Part shown: in pieces, positions 37,801 through 45,677 of the stretch
How the letters are laid out: every line of letters begins with the position of its first letter
Position numbering within the stretch: position 1 is the stretch's first letter
DNA from: Caenimonas soli
GTDB taxonomy: Bacteria > Pseudomonadota > Gammaproteobacteria > Burkholderiales > Burkholderiaceae_C
Length of the DNA: 64,000 nt
Assembly (NCBI RefSeq): GCF_013155545.1
Contig: NZ_JABJVV010000012.1
Span: 109,413-173,412, forward strand
Direction of reading: 5' to 3'
Translations under genes and position numbers: made by a program
Notes under the pieces: generated by a model
The model's database searches: none
The model's input: the letters and a program-made list of their open reading frames with translations, nothing else
Told to the model about the DNA's origin: nothing

Positions 37801-38480
37801 ATCGCAACGATGATGACATGAAGGTGTTTCACCTGAACCTGCCGGCTTCACTCGAGGACATTGCCAAGCTGGAGCTTGGAGCAGCCGTCTATCTCAATGG
37901 CGTCGTGTACACGGCACGGGAAGGCGTCTACAAGAAGGTGCTCGACCAGGGCCTTCCGCTGCCGGTGGAGAACCTGGCCGCTATCAGCAACGTGAACTTC
38001 CATTGCTCTCCGGCGGCCGCCGAGGATGGGAATGGCGGCTACAACGTCGGGGCGGTCACCGCGACGGCCAGCTTCCGCTTCTCCAAATGGATTCCGCAAT
38101 GGATCGAGCGCACCGGCGCCCGCATCATCATCGGCAAAGGTGGCATGCCGGCCGAGGACTACAAGAAGGTTCTGGCGCCGGGCGGGGCCATCTACCTGAC
38201 CACGGTGGGGTACGGCACCGGGGCTCTGCTTGGCCGTGGCATCAAGCGCGTGCGCGAGGTGCACTGGCTCGGCGAACTGGGCATCGCCCAGGCGATGTGG
38301 ATATTCGAGGTCGAGAACTTCGGCCCCTTCATCGTCGAGAGCGACCTGGAAGGCAACTCGCTGTTCGCCCAGCATGGCGAAGTGATCAACGCCGGCATCG
38401 AGAAGCTGTACGCAGGCTTGAAACCGCCCGCGCTGCATCGATACGGCGAGACCAATGACCGCAAGAACGAAGTGATGTAA
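37794..38480 (+). CDS. Class I fumarase/tartrate-dehydratase beta subunit
   Basis: Starting at the ATG at 37794 inside the end of the alpha gene, this 228-residue protein is the C-terminal (swivelling) domain of class I fumarases. The markers are LELGAAVYLNGVVYTARE, ARIIIGKGGMPAEDY, the VGYGTGALL loop and WIFEVENFGPFIVESDLEGNS. It assembles with the alpha subunit to form the active site. The open frame extending upstream is a shadow of the alpha gene. Confidence 0.9.
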   Translation: MVDRNDDDMKVFHLNLPASLEDIAKLELGAAVYLNGVVYTAREGVYKKVLDQGLPLPVENLAAISNVNFHCSPAAAEDGNGGYNVGAVTATASFRFSKWIPQWIERTGARIIIGKGGMPAEDYKKVLAPGGAIYLTTVGYGTGALLGRGIKRVREVHWLGELGIAQAMWIFEVENFGPFIVESDLEGNSLFAQHGEVINAGIEKLYAGLKPPALHRYGETNDRKNEVM

Positions 38481-38491
38481 GGGCCACGACG

Positions 38492-39325
38492 ATGATCATC
38501 GATTTTCGACTTCGGCCGCCGGTCGGCGGCTTTCTCAACACGCTCATGTATTCCGCTGGCGAGCGCCGCGACGGTTTCACAAGGACGGTCGGCTTCGAGC
38601 CTTCTCCGGCGGCGCAGAAGCAGTCGATGGAACTGCTGCTCAAGGAGATGGACGAGGCGGACATCACCAAGGGCGTTGTCGTCGGCCGGCTGGCGGGCGT
38701 GCTTGGAAGCGTGCCCAACGAAGACGTCCAGCGCATCGTGGCGGATTATCCCGACCGGTTCATCGGCGCGGCCTCGATCGACCCCACCAACCGCGTGGCC
38801 GCGTGCCAGACCATTACGTCGGCCGTCAAGAACGGCTTCAAGCTGGTCAACATCGAGCCCGGTTCCTATCCCGTGCCGATGTATGCCGACGATCGCAGGC
38901 TCTACCCGATCTACGCGCACTGCGAAGACCTCGGCGTCCCCGTGATCATGATGGTCGGTGGAACGGCCGGGCCGGACCTGAGCTACTCGGACCCGATCCG
39001 CACGGACCGGGTGCTGGCCGATTTTCCCAAGCTGAATGTGGTCGTGGCCCATGGCGGCTGGCCCTGGGTGAACGAAATCCTGCACATCGCCTTCCGCAGG
39101 ACGAACATGTACCTGTCTCCGGACATGTACTTCTCGCGCATGCCCGGATGGGAGGAGTACGTGAAGGCTGCCGACACCTTCCTGTCGGATCGCATGCTGT
39201 ATGCGAGTTCCTTCCCGTTCTGCCCGGTCAGGGACTACAAGCAGTGGTTCGAGAAACTGCCGCTGAAGCGCGAGAACCTCGAGAAGGTGATGGGCGGCAA
39301 TGCCAGGAAGCTTCTGAAGCTGTAG
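38492..39325 (+). CDS. Amidohydrolase-fold protein (PF04909-like) lacking the HxH metal motif
   Basis: This 277-residue TIM-barrel protein matches the amidohydrolase-2 family that includes PDC lactonase, ACMSD and LigJ. The overall order is clear: YPDRFIGAASIDPTN, NGFKLVNIEPGSY, YAHCEDLGVPVIMMVGG, VVVAHGGWPWVNE and GGNARKLLKL. The first strand, normally IIDxHxH, reads IIDFRLRPP, and the late GSDxP is SSFPFC, so both key metal-ligand sets are absent. It may be a metal-independent lactonase, decarboxylase or isomerase of the pathway. It sits 11 bp after the hydratase beta gene. Confidence 0.8.
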   Translation: MIIDFRLRPPVGGFLNTLMYSAGERRDGFTRTVGFEPSPAAQKQSMELLLKEMDEADITKGVVVGRLAGVLGSVPNEDVQRIVADYPDRFIGAASIDPTNRVAACQTITSAVKNGFKLVNIEPGSYPVPMYADDRRLYPIYAHCEDLGVPVIMMVGGTAGPDLSYSDPIRTDRVLADFPKLNVVVAHGGWPWVNEILHIAFRRTNMYLSPDMYFSRMPGWEEYVKAADTFLSDRMLYASSFPFCPVRDYKQWFEKLPLKRENLEKVMGGNARKLLKL

Positions 39326-39357
39326 ACATCACAATGAGGCCCACCGAAGGGACTCAC

Positions 39358-40278
39358 ATGGACGTCAAGACACTCTACACGCTCATCGCCATTGCAGATC
39401 GCGGCAGTTTCGCCGAGGCGGGCAACGCCATTGGCTTGTCGCTTTCCGCTGTCAGCATGCAAATGCGAGCCCTGGAAGAGGAGCTCGGGACAACGCTCTT
39501 CGATCGGAGTCGCCGTCCTCCGGTGCTCACCGACAGCGGGTTGGCACTGACGCAGCGCGCCCGGGAATTGATTGCGCATTGGGAGAGCATGAGCGAAGCC
39601 CTCAAGCGCGACGCTTCCGGTGGAGTGCTGAAACTCGGCTCCGTGCATACGTGCGTCTCCGGAGTTCTTCCGTTGGCGCTGAAGCGGATGCAGCAGCAGG
39701 GGCACGGCATCGACATCCTTCTGACAACCGGGCTGACCCATGAACTGGAGAAGGCCGTTCACCACAGGCAGTTGGATGTGGCGATCGTGACCGAGCCCGA
39801 GATGTTTCGCAGCGATCTCGAGTTCCTTCCATTCGCGGACGAGGAATTCGTTGTCATCACGCACAAGACGAACAAGGGCGACACCGACAAGAAAGTCCTG
39901 GAGTCCACTCCTTATGTCCGCTTCAATCGCTCGGCCAGGGTGGGATACCTCATCCAGGAGGAGATGTCGCGGCGGAAGATTTCCGTGCGTTCGATCATGG
40001 AGATCGACAACCTGGAAGGCGTGATCGCAATGGTCGCCAACGGGCTGGGGTCTTCGGTGGTGCCGGCGAGGGACGTCAAGCGGGAGTTTCCGGCCTCGAT
40101 CAGGGCGATCCCGTTCGGAACGCCGCCCCTCACCCGCCGACTCGGGGTGCTGGTGCCGCGCGACAACCCGCGTTCGCACCTCTCGCAAATCCTCCTCGAG
40201 GCACTCCGGGAAGTTTCCGCCAAGGGAAACGGTTCAAAGCTCGCCGCGTCGAACGACGCTCATGCGTCGCGGCGATAA
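39358..40278 (+). CDS. LysR-family transcriptional regulator
   Basis: The ATG at 39358 follows AAGGGA by 7 bp and gives a 306-residue protein beginning MDVKTLYTLIAIADRGSFAEAG, a normal LysR helix-turn-helix start; the frame further upstream is a shadow of the amidohydrolase gene. The inducer domain follows (LKLGSVHTCVSGVLPLALKRM). It lies in the same orientation and only 32 bp after the preceding pathway gene, unlike the usual divergent LysR layout, and is followed by a second LysR gene. It likely responds to a pathway acid. Confidence 0.9.
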   Translation: MDVKTLYTLIAIADRGSFAEAGNAIGLSLSAVSMQMRALEEELGTTLFDRSRRPPVLTDSGLALTQRARELIAHWESMSEALKRDASGGVLKLGSVHTCVSGVLPLALKRMQQQGHGIDILLTTGLTHELEKAVHHRQLDVAIVTEPEMFRSDLEFLPFADEEFVVITHKTNKGDTDKKVLESTPYVRFNRSARVGYLIQEEMSRRKISVRSIMEIDNLEGVIAMVANGLGSSVVPARDVKREFPASIRAIPFGTPPLTRRLGVLVPRDNPRSHLSQILLEALREVSAKGNGSKLAASNDAHASRR

Positions 40279-40293
40279 ATAGCCATCACAGCA

Positions 40294-41199
40294 GTGCGAA
40301 TCACGCTCCGGCAACTCGAGATCTTTTCGGCGGTCGCACGCGCGGGCTCCACTGCAGCAGCAGCGGACGAGGTGTCGCTTTCGCAGTCGGCCGTCAGCGC
40401 CGCTGTTAACGACCTCGAACTCAGCCTGGGGCTCCTGTTGTTCGACCGCATCGGGAAGCGTCTGATTCTCAACGACCTGGGCCGCTCCCTGCAGGCACGT
40501 GCCGACCGGCTGCTGGACTCGGCGCGGGCGGTCGAGAAAGACTTTCGCACGGGGGAAAGCCTGGCCCATTTGAGGATAGCTGCCAGCACCACGATCGGGA
40601 ACTACCTGATCCCCGGCTTGCTGGCGTCCTATATGGACCAACATCCGGGCGCGAAAGTCGAGGTGAACATAGGCAACTCGCAGGAAGTGGCGAAGGCGGT
40701 CAGCGAATTCAGGGTGGACGCCGGGGTCATCGAAGGGCCAAGCCGAATCCCGGGTCTGACGCTGCGTCACTGGCGGGATGACGAGATGATTGTCGTGGCC
40801 GCGCCAGGCCATGAGCTAGCCGGAGTCCAGAAGGAATCGGCTCATCCCATTCCCGTCGATCGTTTGAAGAGTGCGACCTGGCTGTTCCGGGAGGACGGCT
40901 CCGGTACTCGGGATGCCGTCGCCGCCGCGTTATTCCCGCATCTCGGGGACCTCGCATCCAGCATCGTGCTGGGAAGCTCTGAAGCGATAAAGCGAACCGT
41001 TGGCCTGGGCTTGGGCGTTAGCTGTCTGTCCCGATTGCTTGTGCAGGAGATGCTGGACCGCGGAGATCTCGTCGAACTGATCACCGAACTGCCGGAGATC
41101 GTTCGCCCACTGCATGTCGTGGTCCATCCGGAGCGTGCAACTTCCACATCCGTGTCGGCTTTCCTGCAATGCAACGGTGTTTCTTACCTCGATGGATGA
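40294..41199 (+). CDS. LysR-family transcriptional regulator (GTG start)
   Basis: This 301-residue protein begins at a GTG and opens with RITLRQLEIFSAVARAGSTAAAADEVSLSQSAVSAAVNDLE, the DNA-binding domain. The C-terminal domain (RIAASTTIGNYLIPGLLASY) resembles the CysL/YeiE branch of LysR proteins. YeiE- and CysL-type regulators are known beside yeiH or sulfite-related genes, and here a YeiH gene follows about 1.15 kb later, so control of sulfur-oxyanion export is a reasonable guess. It is 15 bp after the first LysR gene. Confidence 0.9.
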   Translation: MRITLRQLEIFSAVARAGSTAAAADEVSLSQSAVSAAVNDLELSLGLLLFDRIGKRLILNDLGRSLQARADRLLDSARAVEKDFRTGESLAHLRIAASTTIGNYLIPGLLASYMDQHPGAKVEVNIGNSQEVAKAVSEFRVDAGVIEGPSRIPGLTLRHWRDDEMIVVAAPGHELAGVQKESAHPIPVDRLKSATWLFREDGSGTRDAVAAALFPHLGDLASSIVLGSSEAIKRTVGLGLGVSCLSRLLVQEMLDRGDLVELITELPEIVRPLHVVVHPERATSTSVSAFLQCNGVSYLDG

Positions 41200-41273
41200 C
41201 CACCGCAAGAGGTTGTTCACACCTGAATTAGTCGTTTCATTTTTGGGCTCGCGCTCAGTACAGTGAAACTCGC

Positions 41274-41285
41274 GGCGCTAGCGCC
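41274..41285. promoter_or_regulatory. 12-bp palindrome GGCGCTAGCGCC before the Bug gene
   Basis: A perfect palindrome lies 30 bp before the ATG at 41316, in the 116-bp gap after the LysR pair, and is followed by A-rich and C-rich tracts and a CTGGAG ribosome site. The gap also has an AT-richer segment near 41224-41250. It is a candidate operator for the Bug-YeiH-TauE part of the cluster. Confidence 0.35.
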
Positions 41286-41315
41286 AAAACCAAAAACCCC
41301 TCTCCTGGAGACTCT

Positions 41316-42314
41316 ATGAACTGGACCACGATCTTGAGCGCGACCAAGCGCAAGCCGCTCGTTTCATCGCTGGCCTGCATCGCCGGCGCCATGCTGTTCG
41401 TAAGCCCGGCTTCGGCGAATGAGTGGCCCAAGCAGCCGGTCAAGCTCGTTGTTCCGTTTTCCGCCGGTGGGGCGACCGATCTGCTGGGCCGCGCCCTTGC
41501 AAACGAGCTGGGCAAGATCTGGAAGCAATCGGTCGTCGTCGACAACCGTCCGGGTGCCGGTGGCGCGCTGGGCGCCGAAATTGTGTCCAAGTCGCCTTCT
41601 GACGGATACACGTTGCTGCTTGCCTCGGGCAGCATGTTCACCGTCAATCAGTTCATCTATCCCAAGCTTTCCTACACGCTCCAGAACTTCGATCTCATCA
41701 CGAAGGTGGCCAGTGGTCCGATGGTCATCACGGTGAACGGCAATGTGCCTGCAAAGAACGTTCAGGAACTGGTCTCCCACGTCAAGGCCAACCCCGGAAA
41801 GGTGAACTTCGCGTCCGCCGGGAACGGGAGCCAGGTGCACATGGCCGGTGAAGCCTTTGCCGACGCGAGCGGCATCGACATCGTGCATATCGCGTACAAA
41901 GGGGAAGGCCCCGCTTACGCAGACCTGCTGGCCGGAACGGTGCAAATGGCGGTCGGCAACATCAATGCCATCACTCCGCTGCTCAAGACGGGGAAGATCC
42001 GCGCACTCGCCGTTACGGGCAAGGAGCGTGCCGCCCTGCTTCCCGACGTGCCCACTGCTACTGAAGCGGGCCTCCCGTTCGAGTTCACGGGGTGGTTCGC
42101 GCTGGCGGCTCCGGCCGGAACGCCCAAGGAACTGATAGCGAAGATGTATGCCGACGTTCAACAGGCGATGCAGCAGCCGGGCATGAAGCGCTACCTCGCG
42201 GATCAGGGCATGTCGGCGACGATCTCCGCACCCGGAAAGCTTGGCGAGGACATCTTGAAAGAGGCCGCTCGCTGGAAGGTGCTGGTCGAAAAGCGCAAGA
42301 TTTCTGCTGGCTGA
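41316..42314 (+). CDS. Bug/TctC-family (TTT) solute-binding protein
   Basis: This 332-residue periplasmic protein has a signal peptide ending near SPASA-NE and the Bug family motifs WPKQPVKLVVPFSAGGATD, VVVDNRPGAGGALGAEIV, LPDVPTATEAGLPFEFTGW and LAAPAGTPKELIAKMY. Bug proteins bind carboxylates or other small acids for TctAB-type transporters, and some act as sensors. No intact TctA/TctB genes are in the window, so it must use a permease elsewhere. Its place between the fumarate/hydratase genes and the exporters makes it the likely receptor for the pathway substrate. Confidence 0.93.
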   Translation: MNWTTILSATKRKPLVSSLACIAGAMLFVSPASANEWPKQPVKLVVPFSAGGATDLLGRALANELGKIWKQSVVVDNRPGAGGALGAEIVSKSPSDGYTLLLASGSMFTVNQFIYPKLSYTLQNFDLITKVASGPMVITVNGNVPAKNVQELVSHVKANPGKVNFASAGNGSQVHMAGEAFADASGIDIVHIAYKGEGPAYADLLAGTVQMAVGNINAITPLLKTGKIRALAVTGKERAALLPDVPTATEAGLPFEFTGWFALAAPAGTPKELIAKMYADVQQAMQQPGMKRYLADQGMSATISAPGKLGEDILKEAARWKVLVEKRKISAG

Positions 42315-42349
42315 GCAGCTGACAAGCCCCAAAAAGCTCGGTTCACCCC

Positions 42350-43378
42350 ATGAATGCAGTCGTCTTGGCGGGCACATCCGTCATGCGCAGATGGCCAGGC
42401 ACGCTCGTGTGCGTCCTGATCGCACTGGCCGCCACGTTTGTTTCGGAACACTACGGCGGTCCGCAGCTGATCTACGCGCTTCTGATGGGACTGGCGTTCC
42501 ACTTCCTTCATGGAAATCCCCAGGTCAGCGCCGGCGTTGACTTCTGCGGGCGAACCTTGTTGCGAATCGGCGTCGCCTTGCTGGGAGCCAGGATCACACT
42601 TGACCAGGTGGCTCATCTCGGGTGGAAGACTGCGGCCGTAGTCGCCGCAGGTCTTGTGCTCACCATCGCGTGCGGAGTCCTTCTGTCGCGCCTGATGCGC
42701 CGCCGCCTGGAAGAGGGACTTCTGTCCGGAGGCGCCGTCGCCATTTGCGGCGCCTCGGCCGCGTTGGCCATCTCGTCAGTCTTGCCCCAGACCCGCGAGA
42801 ACGAGCGCATCACCTTGTTGAACGTCGTCGGCGTCACAGTGTTCTCGACCGTCGCGATGATCGCGTATCCGTTCGCACTGCGATTCCTGGAGCTGAATCC
42901 AACCCAAAGCGGAATCTTCCTCGGTGGCACCATCCACGACGTCGCGCAGGTCGTGGCGGCCGGCCTGCTGTTGGGGCCGGAGGCGGCCGACACGGCCACC
43001 GTCGTCAAGTTGTTTCGTGTGTTGCTGCTGATGCCGGTTGTGCTCATGATCTGCATCCTGGTCCGCCGCCGCGGCGTGGCTGACGCTGCCACGGGTGTCA
43101 GTCGCAAGGTTCCTCTCGTGCCGGGATTCCTGCTGGCTTTCGTCGGCCTCGTTCTGCTTTCGAGCACCGGCATCCTGCCGCCGGCAGCCATCAAGCTCGC
43201 CGGTGATAGCTCGCGATGGTTGCTGGTGATTGCCATTGCGGCCGCGGGAGTCAAGACGTCGTTTGAAGATTTGCTCAAGCTCGGTTGGCAGCCGATCGTG
43301 ATGCTCGTGGTGGAGACACTCTTCATCGCGGCATTCGTCGCACTTGCAATTCTGATGCTCAACCTCGGTGTCGCTTGA
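42350..43378 (+). CDS. YeiH-family putative sulfate/sulfite exporter (UPF0324)
   Basis: This 342-residue inner-membrane protein has about ten hydrophobic segments and the YeiH family hallmarks LLRIGVALLGARITLDQV, GGAVAICGASAALAISSVLP, NVVGVTVFSTVAMIAYP and GIFLGGTIHDVAQVVAAG. The family is annotated as putative sulfate exporters and is often next to YeiE-like LysR genes. It follows the Bug gene by 35 bp and its stop overlaps the likely TTG start of the TauE gene. Export of sulfite or sulfate is predicted but not proven for the family. Confidence 0.88.
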   Translation: MNAVVLAGTSVMRRWPGTLVCVLIALAATFVSEHYGGPQLIYALLMGLAFHFLHGNPQVSAGVDFCGRTLLRIGVALLGARITLDQVAHLGWKTAAVVAAGLVLTIACGVLLSRLMRRRLEEGLLSGGAVAICGASAALAISSVLPQTRENERITLLNVVGVTVFSTVAMIAYPFALRFLELNPTQSGIFLGGTIHDVAQVVAAGLLLGPEAADTATVVKLFRVLLLMPVVLMICILVRRRGVADAATGVSRKVPLVPGFLLAFVGLVLLSSTGILPPAAIKLAGDSSRWLLVIAIAAAGVKTSFEDLLKLGWQPIVMLVVETLFIAAFVALAILMLNLGVA

Positions 43379-44118
43379 CCTTGTCTCCTGCCGACTATCT
43401 ACCGATGGCTGCGGCAGTATGCGCGGCCTATACGGTATTCGGCTTGACGGGCTTCGGCGCTGCGATGGTGGCGGTGCCTGTGCTCGTGCAGTTCGTCCCT
43501 CTTCATTTCGCGGTGCCGCTGGTTCTCCTGCTCGACGTGGTGTCGACCACGATTGTCGGCTTGAAGAACCGGGCGATCGTCTCAAGGCGCGAACTGATGC
43601 GCCTCGGCCCATTCATGTTTGTGGGAATTGCTATCGGCGCGACGGCACTTGCCCGGCTCGATTCCAAGTGGCTCCTGGTGGGTCTTGGGATATTCGTCAT
43701 CGTGATGGCGCTTCGCAGCCTGGCAACCCAACCGTCCAAAGAGTCAGGCCTGGCGGGCATCTGGGCGCTGCCGGCGGGCGTCATCGGCGGCGTCTTCAGC
43801 GCACTCTTCGGAACCGGCGGTCCCATCTACACCCTCTATCTTGCGCGGCGGTTGCCTGACGTGAATGTGTTCAGGGCCACGATCTCGGCTGTGATATTCG
43901 TGAGTGCCGTCGTCAGGCTGGGTGCCTTCGGCATGACCGGGCTGCTGCAGCAAGAAGGACTCTGGCAAAGTGCCGCTTCCGTGCTCCCGTTCTGCGTCGG
44001 CGGGGTCTGGGCTGGATCGAAACTGCGCGAACGCTTTTCACCGATCGCTGTGAAGCGACTGCTCCTTGTCTTCCTGATGGCTGGTGGTGCAGGAGTGATT
44101 GTCCGGGGAATGGCCTGA
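43375..44118 (+). CDS. TauE/SafE-family membrane protein, putative sulfite exporter
   Basis: Multi-pass membrane protein of about 247 residues with the two half-repeats of the TauE/SafE family (FGLTGFGAAMVAVPVLVQF and GVIGGVFSALFGTGGPIYTLYL). The start is uncertain: I chose the TTG at 43375 because it overlaps the preceding stop (TTGA); a TTG at 43381 or an ATG at 43405 are alternatives, and no good ribosome site is visible for any. TauE/SafE proteins export sulfite or sulfoacetate in sulfonate degraders, but many members have no known role. Directly downstream of yeiH, it gives the cluster two putative sulfur-oxyanion exporters. Confidence 0.85.
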   Translation: MTLSPADYLPMAAAVCAAYTVFGLTGFGAAMVAVPVLVQFVPLHFAVPLVLLLDVVSTTIVGLKNRAIVSRRELMRLGPFMFVGIAIGATALARLDSKWLLVGLGIFVIVMALRSLATQPSKESGLAGIWALPAGVIGGVFSALFGTGGPIYTLYLARRLPDVNVFRATISAVIFVSAVVRLGAFGMTGLLQQEGLWQSAASVLPFCVGGVWAGSKLRERFSPIAVKRLLLVFLMAGGAGVIVRGMA

Positions 44119-44213
44119 GGGGGCAGGGCAGCCGGCGCAGTAGCGCTTGAAATCACCGCAGTTCCACCTAGCATCTTGAGTGGGCCCATTCGCCCGAAGA
44201 GCTGGAGAAAATC

Positions 44214-44430
44214 ATGAACACGTGGTTCTTCGAAGCCGACTATTTCACCGCCTGCAATTGCGACTGGGGCTGCCCCTGCAATTTCAACGCACGCCCGACT
44301 GAAGGCCGATGCATGGGATGGGGCGCGTAAGCCATCACGAGCGGCCAGTTCGGGGAGATTGCGCTCGACGGCGCGCGGTTCGCGGTGTACTACAAATTTC
44401 CGGGTCGCATCGAGGAGGGCGACGCTCGAC
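44214..44430 (+). pseudogene. DUF1326 gene remnant with premature stop
   Basis: The ATG at 44214 opens NTWFFEADYFTACNCDWGCP followed by CNFNARPTEGRCMG, the hallmark of DUF1326 proteins (cysteine-rich N-terminus). A TAA at 44328-44330 interrupts the frame at codon 39; beyond it AITSGQFGEIALDGARFAVYYKFPGRIEEG still matches the family in the same frame, then similarity stops near 44430. About two thirds of the usual protein is missing, and the sequence runs into an unrelated truncated gene. The function of DUF1326 is unknown. Confidence 0.8.
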
Positions 44431-44490
44431 ACCAAATTCGCGGCCATCGAGTTCGAGATGCAAGATCTCTACGCGACGCACCCCATCTAG

Positions 44491-45021
44491 GGCGCGGACC
44501 GGCACTGTCAATCGCTCGCGCAGGCCGCCGGCGCAGGGAGCCACACCTGGCGCGCTTACCTGAGCACACAGGCACCGAGCCTGAACAACCCGGGCTTTGT
44601 GAACGCACGCGACCGGATCGGCGCCGGCCCCTGGCGCAATGCCAAGCGCGAAGTGGTCGCACGCAGCGTCGACGACCTGCACTCGGCCAGCAACAACCTG
44701 ACCAAGCAGACTGCGCTGGACGAAAAGGGACAGGCCGTGAACAGCCGAACCGAGACGCCGAGCAAGCACGACATCCTGACCGGCTCGCGACCTGACGGAA
44801 CCGCCTTCCCTGGCGCCCCGTTCGCGGACATGACCTGCGGCAACTGGACCAAGGGCGGGGCCGACGGCTCCGCGATGACCGGCCATTTCGACCGAGGCGG
44901 ACCCATCGCCTCACCGTGGGCTACCTCCTGGAATTCCTCTCACCCGACGCTGGGCTGCAGCATGGAGCGCATTCGCCCGACGGGTGGCGATGGACTGCTC
45001 TATTGCTTTGCGGTGCAGTAG
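44491..45021 (+). pseudogene. N-terminally truncated lectin-like secreted protein gene
   Basis: After a TAG at 44488 an open frame of 176 codons reads GADRHCQSLAQAAGAGSHTWRAYLS, then NARDRIGAGPWRNAKR, NNLTKQTALDEKGQ, KHDILTGSRPDGTAF and SWNSSHPTLGCSMERIRPTGGDGLLYCFAVQ. This is the conserved core of lectin-like (endostatin/C-type-lectin fold) proteins of Burkholderiales, which normally start with a signal peptide. Signal and start codon are missing, so the piece is a remnant; a GTG at 44599 could begin a short product. Apparently a deletion joined it to the DUF1326 remnant upstream. Confidence 0.75.
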
Positions 45022-45099
45022 CTCCGCGCTGAGCCGGGGATTCTTACAGCAGGCCGCGCCGGGCGCCCACCTTGGACGCGCGGCTTTCATGAGAGGCTG

Positions 45100-45119
45100 T
45101 TCCGTGTCCAGTCACGGAA
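45100..45119. promoter_or_regulatory. Inverted repeat TTCCGTG-N6-CACGGAA before the RlpA-like gene
   Basis: Perfect 7-bp arms with a 6-bp spacer end 6 bp before the ATG at 45126. The distal arm contains GGAA, the only ribosome-site-like sequence for this gene. It may form an RNA hairpin over the initiation region or be a repressor site. Confidence 0.45.
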
Positions 45120-45125
45120 CGCCCC

Positions 45126-45578
45126 ATGACCCAGTCCCTCTTTTTCGCGATCGCGCTCGTCGGCCTGGGCTTGGCCGCGTCCGGCACGGCCGCGGAGCAA
45201 AAGGCTGAGAGCGGGCAAGCCAAACTCGACCGCTCCGGGAAGAAGCAGGTCGGAAAGGCCTCCTTCTACGCCCGCAAATTCACGGGCCGGAAGATGGCGG
45301 ACGGAACGCGCATGGACCCGCGTGATGACAACGCGGCCAGCAAGACCTTGCCGCTGGGGACGACCGCGAAGGTGACCAATCTCGAAACCGGCGATAGCAC
45401 CGTGGTCACGATCCAGGACCGCGGTCCCTATGTGTCCGGGCGCATCGTCGATCTTTCGCCGGCCTCGGCAGAGCAGATCGGCCTGAAGCGGGAAGAGGGC
45501 ATCGCACGGGTGGAAGTGGCGCCCATCGCCGTGCCCCTGCCAGGCGGAAGCGTCAAGCGGGGCGCCGGCGCGAAATAG
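45126..45578 (+). CDS. RlpA-like septal ring/peptidoglycan protein (double-psi beta-barrel)
   Basis: This 150-residue precursor has a signal peptide (MTQSLFFAIALVGLGLAASG-TAAEQ) and an RlpA-type DPBB domain: GKASFYARKFTGRKMADGTRMD, KTLPLGTTAKVTNLETG and VTIQDRGPYVSGRIVDLSPASA. RlpA proteins are lytic transglycosylases acting on naked glycan at the septum. No lipobox Cys and no SPOR domain are present, so this is a short periplasmic variant. It stands alone between gene remnants and the histidine-kinase cluster. Confidence 0.88.
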   Translation: MTQSLFFAIALVGLGLAASGTAAEQKAESGQAKLDRSGKKQVGKASFYARKFTGRKMADGTRMDPRDDNAASKTLPLGTTAKVTNLETGDSTVVTIQDRGPYVSGRIVDLSPASAEQIGLKREEGIARVEVAPIAVPLPGGSVKRGAGAK

Positions 45579-45677
45579 TCGCTTCGGCAAGGGACCGAAA
45601 CTGCCTCCGCGCGCAGGGCCCCACGGACAGGCGGGATCGCTCCATAATCATCGTTCAACTCAACAGAAGACCTGACC

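Noticed and set aside
33694..38480. Housekeeping TCA-cycle succinate dehydrogenase and fumarase genes
   Set aside because: Subunit order, missing FAD-linking His, FrdB-like cluster motif and the linked LysR, Bug and exporter genes indicate an accessory pathway.
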